Below, piece by piece: positions 21,545 through 30,851 of a stretch of 52,171 nt of DNA. The notes beneath the pieces are model-generated. The model was not told the DNA's origin. It made no database searches and saw only the letters and a program-made list of their open reading frames with translations. A program made the position numbers and the translations under genes. Every line of letters begins with the position of its first letter. Position 1 is the first letter of the stretch. Source of the stretch: Sodiomyces alkalinus F11 (Eukaryota > Ascomycota > Sordariomycetes > Glomerellales > Plectosphaerellaceae); NCBI RefSeq assembly GCF_003711515.1, contig NW_021167083.1, positions 816,519 to 868,689 on the forward strand, read 5' to 3'.

Positions 21545-24500
21545 TTAAGATATACTCGGAAGTTCTCGAATTTTTATCGTGGAAGTACTTTTATTAATCC
21601 ATCCGCTAGTATTAAATTTATAATAAGATATACGACTCTAAGTAATCCCTTTACGTTCTCCTACTATACCTAAAAGCGCTATATCTTTATATAGCGAAGC
21701 CTAGTCTCGATTCTAAAGCTATCGTTAACCACTAAGCGTATCGTTTACATATTATCGTAGTGGATATTCTAAGGAGATTCTAAATTAAAGCGTATTTTAA
21801 CGAAAAAATGCTTTAAACCTATTATTTCTTTCGCCACTTACTCTAAAGTAAGTAGCTTTACTTCGGTTATAGACGTTATTACCGTTACTTACCTTATTAC
21901 TTTCTATATAACTAATCTACTAAATAGGCTAATAAGATAACTCTATAAAGATCTTCGTGTGTCTAAATCGTCTATAAAAAAGGCGTCGCTTACGATAACT
22001 ATCGCCTATAAACTGATACTCGATCCGTACTAAATTAAGAGGTCCCTTATTATAAATAAATAGCGGATAGCTTAGTCTACCGCCTTATAGTGCTCGGGAG
22101 AGGGGTTTCTAAGAAAGCGGGAGAGGATAGAGACGGTAAATACTATATTAGGGCGTATTATAACTACTATATAAAGTATTAATCCGACCTTTTCTTAATA
22201 AGATTTAATCTCTTAAGCGGTGGCTTTATCTTCTCTTTTCCGGTATTCTATAACAGGAATAGGGATTACTAGGTAGGTATTTAGAGCGTTTAATTTAAAC
22301 CTAGCTATAATCTTTTCGATATATAAGTCGTAGGAGAGGAAAACCTTATATCGAGGGCGATCTCGAGTAATCTTAATACCTAAAAACTAATCGGCTTCCC
22401 CCTTTTCCGATACCTCGAACCTTATTTTAATCCCTTTAATAATCCTAAGGCCGTTTATAGCACTATCTCTATAAAATAATATAAGAATATCGTCTATAAA
22501 GAAGATAACGAATACGTCTTAAGCCTTAGTGTAAAATAGGCACGGTTCTTTCTTACTAGCCTTTATCCCTAAGTCTATTAGGGTAGCCGCGAAGGTCTAG
22601 AACTATAGTCTAGGCGAGTTGTGTAGTCTATATAGTGCTTTATCGAGCTCTAAGCACTTATCGGGCTACTTAAATCTATCGGGAAGTTCGTATATAACGG
22701 GCGTTCCTATTTTACTCCTTTAGGCGTTAACGAAGGCGTTAACGATATTAAGTTACTTAATCTCTCGATTAAACTAAGCAGCTAGGGCTATAATAATACG
22801 AAAAGATCATATAGCGAGCATTACTATATAGGTTCCCTTAATTATTAAGCTCTCCTATAGGTCCCCTTAAATATATAAGCGTGCCTTATATCGTTCGAGA
22901 TATCCGTCTTAGTCGAACTTATAGGTGAAAACTCACTTTAACGGAAAAGGCTTTAACTTCGCCTCTAAGCGCTTAATTTCCCTCTATATACGCTTCTTAA
23001 TTAGCTTATTCACCTCCTTTTACGCGGCTTCCTTAAACCGTTCACGTATCGGGTAGTTAGTAAGCTCCCGCTAATATCTTGGTATAGCCTTTAGATAATC
23101 GCGATAAACCCTACCGTCGATTAAGGGCTTCGGTAATATTATAGCCTCTTTTTTAGTATTCGAACGGGATTTATTTTAGTATCGGCTACTCTAAGAATTA
23201 TTAAATTAAAGGTTAGAAGCCCTTTTAGCCCGTCCTAGCGCTCTTCTTATTAATTAGACAAGAAAAAGTCATAAGTTAAAGGTATATCTAGCTCTACCTA
23301 ATATATCCGTGGATTAATCCGAATAGTCTTTCCTTAAGCACGGCGATCGGTGATTCTTACGCTAGCGCATATTACTTCCTTTACTAGTATACTCTTTTTT
23401 CTTTAATAGGCGGTTACCTTAGAAGTTGGTCGGATAGGTAGTCTAGATCTAGACACCATAATACGGCTAATACCGTGGTACGGATTAGGGGTAGCTAGTC
23501 CTTATACTATCGCCTACATACTCCTTTCTATAGTTAAAATCATCGAAATATCCATATTAAGCTTTAGTATATATAATCTTAGCGTATCAGTTACAGTATC
23601 TTCTTAGGTAGCCGCTCCGTTATCTTATTAGTCGGAAGAATTATTAATTAAGAGTTCCTCCGAAGACTACGGCTCTACGCTTATAACCTAAAGATTCCTG
23701 CTCTAAGGATCAGGTATTACGCGTAGGGTTTAAAGTCCTATTACGGGCGGTTCGGGTGCACTAGGTATATCTATATCTAGTAGTGGCGAAAAAGCGTCTA
23801 TTTATACCTTTACTACTCCTACCCCCGAGTTTAAACTCGTAGACTATACTTATTCTCTAGAAGGTACGCTATTAATTAATCCACCCGGAGGGTAAGCCTA
23901 TAGGATAAAGTCATTATCTTTATCTTCTTATATTTCGTAAGTTATAAGCTAGTTCCTCGCTTCGGGCTCCGGGATCTATTCTACTTCTTCGAGCTATAGT
24001 TTATAAAACAACTACTCGTTAAACTATATATTACGCGTTATAATAACCTTCTAAAGCTATAGAATCTATACTCGGTAAATATTATAGGTAACGTAACCTA
24101 TAAGATACCTAATATATCCCCTTAGTTAAACCTTATATAGTTTTCTATTCCTCCTAGCCTCCCTATCCCTCGCTATTAGATAGGCGCGGCAGCTATAAGT
24201 ATAAATACCACTCTAATCAGGGCGTAGGTCGGCTATATACCTCTTATTAGAATCGGCGTATTCTTTCTAAACTATAAGTCGAGGATTTCTACTAAGGATT
24301 TCTATCCGTACTATTATAAGGGACTTATATTATATAATAACGCTACCGATCTAATACTCTCTAGCCATTTATCTAGTAGAATTCCTACTCCGTTAAGTAT
24401 AGCGTTTGACTTTATAATAATTAGTTAACCGGCTCTCTCGCTGCCTCCGTTCGGTTTATAGGTATAGGGCGGTGTAATTTCTATATTAATCTCTTAACTA

Positions 24501-26820
24501 CTCGCCTATAGCTAGGTTATTAAATCCTCTACTAGATTAATAATTAAGGGCTCGTTATTACTGCGTATCTTATAGATATATAATATAAACTGCCGATTAA
24601 CCTATCGTTCGAAGGCTTATAGCGCGTTATAAACCGTAACGCTATTTTTCGAAGCTAAAGGCAGTACATAGATCTAGCCGCTATATTCGTCCTTTATTAT
24701 AAGAAGATATCGTATACCGTTATAGCTCTTAGGTAGCTCTTAAAGATCCTAATAAATACGCTAAAACGGTTATAGAGAGCGGTATTCTAATATATATCGA
24801 GATATAACTTAATATACCTAGGTTCTAAAGTATATCTCGTAGTCTATCTGCTTAGTTCCCTTAATTAACATATTCATAGCGTTATAAACTAATACTCGTA
24901 GAGCGCTTAGTCTAAGATAGCCTGCTCTTAAGTGCTATAACTATTCTTCGTTAACTCGTGGACGCGGAGGGTCGCGGGAAGGTCGGTAATATCGGTAAGC
25001 TCTTATTAGTCGATCGACTATTATAACTAGTATATACCAATAGTCGTAATTAATCGGAATAATACTATATAGTATCGGTTAGAATAACGAATAAGAAGAA
25101 GAAGAAGATAAAATTAGCTTATACTAAAGGATAGTTATATTAAAGCGTCGAAGCAGCTTTAATAAGACTACGCTCTTCTCCGCTATTCTAAAACGTAATA
25201 AGCAGTTATATCTCGAATACTAAATCCTAACCTTATATAATAGAGCTTCCGATATAATATTCGTGTAAAATCCCTCCACGATAACTATATCGTTAAGCTC
25301 TAAGTTAGCCTTCGGAGCACCTAAAGGTCTATTAAGGATTCCCTTAAGAAACCGTTTACCTTTACTAATAATCGGAAAATCGGTTATACCGGATTCGATA
25401 GATCCCTTTATAGGAATAAAGGAACCTAGAATAAGCAGGTCGATTAAGTTAATAAGGTAAGTTACGCCGTAATTATTAAGAAAAGTACTCTATAAAAGCG
25501 GGTAAGGGCTTAGTCGGAGCGCGGCGTAGATCCTAAGGACCTCTTCTATAGTATAGATAAGGGCGGGATCTAGGATAGTTATAATAACCTTCCTAGGATA
25601 TCTATCTCCCTTACTACTACTACTCTCCGAGCTTTCCTATCCCTTTTTTAATAGTTTTTCGTGTAAACTCTTCCACTTTAGAAGCTTAATCTCCTTTCGT
25701 ATCTCCTTACACCACTTATTATTAATATAGGTATTAGATCTTTACTCGTATTTTCCGGTTAAAGCGTACTCTAGCTTATTATAGTACTCTAGCTTCTAAG
25801 TGTATTCGCGTTAATAGGGGCAATTAGTACTCTTCTTCTTAGGCTTTTTTCCGCCTTCGTTATTATTTAAGCGGTCTCCTAAGGTCGCGTAAACGCCGTA
25901 GCGCGTATTATCCGTGGTTAGAGCGCTTATAATAGCGTTAAACTCACGGCCGTATATTAGAAGATCGGAAATCTTATCGCCACGGACCTCTTTTATTATT
26001 AGCTCCTAAAGCTTAGTTTCTGCCTAAATAAGCGTAAACTTCTATCTAACTACTATAAGGAAGTTCCGAATAGTAGTAGGTCCTTTAATCTCGGCTACCT
26101 TTTACTAATATACGCGTCTAATAAGGGTATTCTACTCTGTATACTATATAGCCACTTTAGTATTAGCTCGATAAGCGTCTTATAAATACTTTTCGTATAC
26201 TCGTCTTACCTCTTCCTTCGTATAAATACTACTTAGAGCGAAGCTACTCTTAAGTTCTTTTATTATATAGCGTAACGTAAAGTATCGATTTTATTTTTCC
26301 TCTTTATAGCCAGGATACTTTTTAATAGCCTCTTCGATAGCTTATTAATAAGCAGAGGTCTCCACGGTGGTTTTAAGTAGTTAATTAGCCTTATTAAACG
26401 CCTTAATAAGGCGACCGAGCTTTTAATTCTAGGCTATAGTCTATTAGTTCTTAATTTCGGCGAGGCGTATAAGCTCCTATATCGAGGGCACGATGCTATT
26501 ATCGCCCTCGCCTTAGGAATACTATTCGCGTAGTTAATCCAGGGATTTAGGCATAATATACTTAGGATAGTTATTTAGTCAATCCTTTTAGCTAGAATTA
26601 AGTAATGCCTAGACCTCTATCCCTTACGTATACGACTAGATATAGAAGATCTAATCGGCCTATTACCGCGTGGATTTAAGGCGCGGGATACTAAGCGCTT
26701 TAGCCGTAATCTCGAGCTTATTCGATATAGTATTAAGTAAAGGTTTAGCGAATAAGAGCTTATTATTAGTAAAGAGAGCGTAAGAGGGCTCCGTAATACT
26801 ATAGAAGTATATAAAAATAA
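21545..26820 (-). pseudogene. gag-pol of the copia element, destroyed by RIP
   Basis: Conceptual reading on minus, stops read through. gag starts near 26815 (SITEPSYALFTNNKLL) and continues to about 25850 (MPKSLDQLREQYSQGEGDNS). A protease-like stretch lies about 25260-25450. Integrase lies about 24300-24800: RYLLIIKDEYSG, a later SNNEPLII (original Asp-Asn-Glu type), and a segment resembling NG.SER...L near 24400. RT has FFIDDILILFY near 22490-22530, the copia YVDDIL box, followed by WFLGIKITRDRPRY. RNase H (about 21800-22080) has IVSDAFFIDDLDTRRS and TSITEVKLLTLE; the copia C-terminal tail ADGLIKVLPRQKFE is near 21590. The product cannot be made: dozens of stops. Confidence 0.85.
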
Positions 26821-26867
26821 ACGTAGATAATAGATTAGCAGGAAGTTACTAGTTACTACTACTACCC

Positions 26868-26878
26868 GGGCTTATAAC
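26868..26878 (-). promoter_or_regulatory. Primer-binding site: half-tRNA of initiator tRNA-Met
   Basis: Plus strand reads GGGCTTATAAC, one C-to-T change from the anticodon arm GGGCTCATAAC of fungal initiator tRNA-Met. Internal (half-tRNA) iMet priming is known for copia-type elements. It sits at the inner edge of the 5' LTR as expected. Confidence 0.65.
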
Positions 26879-27075
26879 TATTAAATTAACAGGAGCGTGC
26901 TTATAGGGAGCGTTAATTCAGGAAATATATAATTATATTATCTACTAAAGAGAAAGAAAAAAGGGGGCGGGTATACGTGTCCTAAATACATCTACCACCT
27001 TCTAAGCGAGGATAGTGGGGCACCTCCAACCAATAGGAGAGCACCATACCGTGGCTCACGTGATAGAATATGACA
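26879..27075 (-). repeat. 5' LTR of the copia element
   Basis: Gap-free match to 19803-19999. Here the outer half (about 26980-27075) keeps C/G, while the inner half is mutated to T/A. Confidence 0.88.
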
Positions 27076-27084
27076 CCATACATA

Positions 27085-27215
27085 GTCGAGTACCAAGCCG
27101 AATGCGCGTGTCTGTAATCGAGTGCCCGGTCAAATGCCCATGTCATCGAATGCCCAGTCGAATGCCCATGTAATCGAGTGTCCAATGGAGTGCCAGATTG
27201 TATGCCCCTGTAGTT
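27085..27215. repeat. 28-bp imperfect tandem repeat
   Basis: About four units of a 28-bp period built on cgagtgccc...aatgcccatgt, directly outside the 5' LTR of the copia element. Units differ by a few substitutions. Confidence 0.6.
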
Positions 27216-27444
27216 ATGTGCTTGTGTAGGTTTGGGAAGGGTATAAGTGCTTCCAGGATTCAGGCATGCGTTTCTCTGTCTTTGCATCCACCTTCGAAAA
27301 TGTGGAAGTTCCCAGGTGATACCGCGGGGAAGCACAGAGTCCGACTTCATCACCCATAAGTATACTATAGTACATAGAGTAGGGTACAAAAAAGGTTTAA
27401 GCGACGGAGGAGCGAGGAGGAGATTGGTATTGACAAGCGGGGGG

Positions 27445-27499
27445 NNNNNNNNNNNNNNNNNNNNNNNNNNNNNNNNNNNNNNNNNNNNNNNNNNNNNNN
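27445..27499. other. Assembly gap (55 N)
   Basis: Run of N flanked by G-rich sequence (gggg on the left, cggcgggaggggcgggagg on the right). The flank could form G-quadruplexes and explains the sequencing failure. Confidence 0.99.
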
Positions 27500-27956
27500 C
27501 GGCGGGAGGGGCGGGAGGAGCGGGAGGAGAGCAGAGACGGAGACCACCTGCCACCCGACTAGCGGCCCAGGCCACCCAAACGACTATGCAACTGGCCATA
27601 ATGCGGTCTAGGAAGCCCCCGAACCGGCGGCGTAGCTGCGGCCAGTTCCTCCGGCCGGGCCAGCCCGCGAAAACCGTCGCGATTATCGTGAGCACCCCGA
27701 TAATCCATAGCGTTATATCGAAAGGGGCCGAGGGGCAGGGCGAGGGCTTGGTCGTGGGCGAGGGCGAGGGCTCGGTCGTGGGCGAGGGCGAGGGCAGCTA
27801 GGGGCAGACCAGCTGGGGGCAGACCAGCTGGGGGCAGACCAGCTAGGGGCGGCAGACCACCTCGGGGCAGACCACCTCGGGGCGGCAGACCACCTCGGGG
27901 CAGACCACCTCGGGGCAGATACAGGCCAGGTGGACACTCGGGTAGATGTCAGCCAT
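27500..27956 (-). pseudogene. Cys-repeat / Pro-rich membrane protein with two in-frame TAG codons
   Basis: From the ATG at 27956 one minus-strand frame gives MADIYPSVHLACICP, then tandem CPEVVCRPEVVC-type repeats, then CPQLVC units, a PSPSPTTEPSPSPTTKPSP linker, a hydrophobic stretch (ITLWIIGVLTIIATVFAGW), a basic loop (RRNWPQLRRRFGGFL), another hydrophobic stretch (ASCIVVWVAWAASRVAGG) and a Pro-rich run into the gap. Two TAG codons (27843-27845 and about 27798-27800) stand exactly where sister repeats have CAG, so they are C-to-T nonsense changes at Gln. The 3' part is lost in the gap. Family not recognised; a two-pass membrane protein is inferred. Confidence 0.5.
27797..27925. repeat. 15-18-bp tandem repeats (gcagaccagctgggg / gcagaccacctcgggg)
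   Basis: At least eight units in two subtypes; they encode the Cys repeats of the broken minus-strand gene. A neighbouring (gagggc)n array lies at 27728-27795. Confidence 0.75.
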
Positions 27957-28025
27957 GGTAGGCCTTGTTGTGACTGTTACTGTCACTGTCTCTGTCTCTG
28001 TCGCCGTCGTTATCGTCATCGTCAC

Positions 28026-28163
28026 TGTCGTTGTCATTGTTGTTGTTGTTGTGGTCGTTGTTGTTGTCGTTGTTGTTGTCGTTGTTGTTGTCGTTGTTGT
28101 TGTCGTTGTTGTTGTCGTTGTTGTTGTCGTGTTGTTGTCGTTGTTATTATCGTTATTGTTATT
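28026..28163. repeat. 12-bp microsatellite (gttgttgttgtc)n
   Basis: About eight units, degenerating at both ends. It is open in several frames on both strands (poly-Thr or poly-Val/Cys readings), which are artefacts of the repeat. Confidence 0.9.
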
Positions 28164-28209
28164 AATGGAAGACGATGGCGATGGCAATGACAGTGGCGGC
28201 AATGAGCAT

Positions 28210-28620
28210 TTATAAATAAGAGAGAGAGAGGAGCGAGTATTTATCAAGCATAGAAGGAAGAGCGCATAATTTACAATAGGTACTAATAAGAAGCCGTTCT
28301 AGGCAGTCGTTAGTAATAGCGTATAGTATATATTCGTATTAAGAGGAGGAGAGACTAAGGACTAATAGAAGGCGTACTTTACTTTAACTTATATATAGTA
28401 TATACCTAGTCTATTAAAAACGTGTACTAGGCTCGTAGCTATAAAAGTATCTCCGTGGCTGACTCTGTCTAATATATCTGAAAGGTAGCCCTAAGCCAGT
28501 TATAGTAAAGGTTACTAGCTCGCTACTATCTAAGAAGCCGCGACCTAGCCATAGGGCTATAGGGGAAGCCTGCTACTTCTATCCCGTAGGGAACGGCAAG
28601 AGCTACTAGAGGATAACCGT
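28210..28620. repeat. Short RIP-like AT-rich relic
   Basis: TA-skewed sequence with no frame, similar in composition to the two large RIP blocks. Element not identified. Confidence 0.45.
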
Positions 28621-28652
28621 ATAGTACCTACCTTAGGTAGAATTAGGCAGGC

Positions 28653-28890
28653 GGAAAGGAGAAAGAAAGAAGGGGGGAGGGAGAGGAAGGGGAAGGAAAG
28701 GAAGGGAAAGCAAGAAAGGGGAAGGAAAGAAAGGAGAAGGAAAGAAGGGGGGGGGAGGAAGGGGAAGGAAAGGAAGGGAAAGTAAGAAAGGGGAAGGAAA
28801 GAAAGGAGAAGGAAAGAAGGGGGGAGGGAGAGGAAGGAAAAGGAAAGAAAGGGGAAGGAAAGAAAGGAGAAAGAAAGAAGGGGGGAGGAA
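28653..28890 (+). repeat. 238-bp near-perfect purine tract with 72-bp tandem unit
   Basis: Only two pyrimidines interrupt the run (C at 28711, T at 28783), 72 bp apart at equivalent places of a tandem unit made of ggaagg/ggaaag blocks. Open frames across it are compositional artefacts. Confidence 0.9.
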
Positions 28891-29960
28891 CACACACCCT
28901 ATACTACCTATTCCCCAACCTCCACCTATGTCGCTGGCGTTTTGACTGTGAATATACGCTAAATCTGGCTGAAGCTTCTCGTGTTCCTTTATCCTGCACT
29001 TTAAAAGCGAGTGACCCTTGCCTCTGGACAAACGAGGAATCTAAAATAAATGTCCATAGATACTCGACGAAGATGAATTGGCCAACCCGTGGAAGAGAAA
29101 TAGAACGGGAAAGATGACTGCCGTACTGCGGATTGTGTCGTGTAATATGTAAAGTCGTGGGTTCTCGTGGGTTCAACCTGATGACATACCACCTGGACGT
29201 CCGACGGCATAGCAGTTACGATAAACTCAGCACGTTGTCATTTCATGGTGTGTATGGACAACATACCAAGTAATATCTTGCGGTTGGAAAGGGCGAACTG
29301 TCGTCGACTTCAACCCGTCTTCCGCCGTCACGACTCACGAAGCCTCAAGGCTTTCCGGAAACTATACTGCCCGTGTATCTAGCCTCGGGTACTTTGATAA
29401 TGTGTGCCTTAGAATTCCAGCCAGAACTCCCGAGTCTCATGTTTTGTTGAACTTAGGCATGTACTCTTGTAACGGCGTCTTCGGACTTCCGTTGTTTGTC
29501 TTCTTCTCCAAGACTGAACGTGCACAGATAAACTCCCCAAAGACAAGGAAGTAGCCGCTCGCTATTTAGTCTATAATACCGGCGAGGATACCGTTCTTGA
29601 CTATGATGATCAGTGTCGCTAAACCCCCGTACGTGAAAGTATACGGTGTCGAATGGGGCATCCGCTCGCGTAGTCGTTGACAAGCTGTATCCGGAACCCG
29701 TTCTAAGAACTTTAGAATATTAGGGAAGCCTATTAAAGGCCATCCGCCCGATTCCGGATACCGACAACGTTAACAAGAACTCGATTGTATGACAAAAGCT
29801 TTTGAGATACACTACATCCGTATAGTGTGTTTGGGTGGTATTTACACGTAGCTACGGATATTGACGGCCGAAAAGATGACTAAAAATTGGTTGTCAAACC
29901 CTGCCGCCAAGCAGCACCTAGTCGCGGGCCGTATATAAGGCCCGAAAATTCAGTGGGGCG
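28891..29960. other. Intergenic region, no gene seen
   Basis: Small open frames at 28904-29176 and 29453-29683 lack motifs. Nothing recognisable was found on either strand. Confidence 0.4.
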
Positions 29961-29967
29961 CACAGCA

Positions 29968-29986
29968 TTATCATCTGATCTGATAA
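29968..29986. promoter_or_regulatory. GATA-factor dyad (TTATCA-7-TGATAA), SreA-type site
   Basis: The sequence ttatcatctgatctgataa holds two GATA half-sites as an inverted pair. Its right half is ATCTGATAA (29978-29986), an exact match to the ATCWGATAA site described for the iron-regulatory GATA repressors SreA/Sre/Urbs1. It lies about 870 bp upstream of the siderophore transporter start. Function inferred from motif and context. Confidence 0.55.
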
Positions 29987-30851
29987 GATGCAATCACAAA
30001 GAGGCCCCACATGGCACTTGTTGAAACATCTGACCCCCCTTCTCGGCTTCTTCCCTCCCCCCAGACACTTGTCCGAACGAATCCACCGAGGCAACAAATC
30101 TCACTGGAAAATGAGACGCTTGTAGCTTATAGACGAGGGAAATGTCCTCGGTGGTCTGCTCATAATTTCACATCGTGCGAGGGTAAGTTTGAAAGTTGCA
30201 TAAACCTCGCTTCCCCTCCAAGGGCCCAGCCATATCTTCGTGTCCTGTTGCCAGTCCGTTTGGCTGTCTCTTATGCCAGTCTCAGTTCGTCCCGGACGGC
30301 CGGCTTGGTGCGCATAATCCAAAGCCGATTTTCGGCTGGGGAGTGCATAACGAAAGTTGTCGGGTTTGCGCCCGAATTCTTTTCTTCATTTTTCATTTTC
30401 CTTTTTTCCCCCGCTCTACTCATCCTCTTCCTTCATAAAAACATGCCAACATCATCCTAAGAGCAGAGCCAGTCACTACATCTAATTCACTTTATCCTCT
30501 CCGCTTCCCATATAATAAAACGGAGATCGCCGGACCCTCACGTAACGGGAACGCCAAGCTGCAACGAACTACCTAGTCTTCCCGACCCGGCTCAGTCACG
30601 TTTATTGATTTTTTTCTTCTTTTGTTTCCTCTTTTCCGCAAACGCTCAGACAAATCGCGCATTAAATTGCTTCCACCCCATCAAAACGCCGCAGTTCGAA
30701 CGTGCACGCTTTCCCTTCCCCTTTCTTCTCGCCATCAGACACGCCGCTGGCCAGTTGATACCGATACTCCCCGTTGTCGCTCATGGCAGATGAAGGGGTC
30801 GTCGACTTTGCACCGCCTATATTATAGCCGACTGCGCTCGAACAACAAGTT
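29987..30851. other. Long 5' region of the siderophore transporter gene
   Basis: Pyrimidine-rich leader-like stretches (30390-30430, 30600-30640). A plus-strand open frame at 30011-30460 has no family features and is taken as chance. Confidence 0.4.

Larger units (their letters stand above)
19803..27075 (-). mobile_element. Ty1/copia LTR retrotransposon, full length, inactivated by RIP
   Basis: Two 197-bp LTRs of equal length (19803-19999 and 26879-27075) enclose gag, integrase, reverse transcriptase and RNase H in copia order on minus. The minus-strand LTR begins TGTCATATTC and ends about CAATTCAATA; edges are good to a few bases. The primer site next to the right LTR and a short purine tract next to the left LTR agree with minus orientation. 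All coding parts are riddled with TAA/TAG at former Gln (CAA/CAG) and Trp codons. A clean target-site duplication was not found; tatat (19801-19805) and catac (27077-27081) differ by two C-to-T changes and could be one only if the LTR is one base longer. Total length about 7.27 kb. Confidence 0.9.

Noticed and set aside
19801..27081. 5-bp target-site duplication (tatat / catac) for the copia element
   Set aside because: Needs two C-to-T changes and an LTR one base longer than the TG...CA rule suggests; kept only as a possibility.
27085..27215. Possible CRISPR-like array
   Set aside because: The 28-bp units are direct tandem repeats without spacers, in a fungal nuclear genome.
26982..27244. 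Minus-strand frame continuing beyond the N gap into the LTR and tandem array
   Set aside because: Reads through unknown bases and repeat DNA; no protein signature.
27843..28247. Poly-Thr and poly-Val/Cys frames across the gttgttgttgtc array
   Set aside because: Open only because the 12-bp unit lacks stops on both strands.
28557..29031. Several Phe/Leu/Ser-rich minus-strand frames
   Set aside because: Translations of the purine tract, not genes.
30011..30460. 149-codon frame upstream of the siderophore transporter, preceded by a TATA-like tatataagg at 29933
   Set aside because: No recognisable domain; the Pro/Arg-rich start and Phe-rich end reflect pyrimidine-rich DNA.
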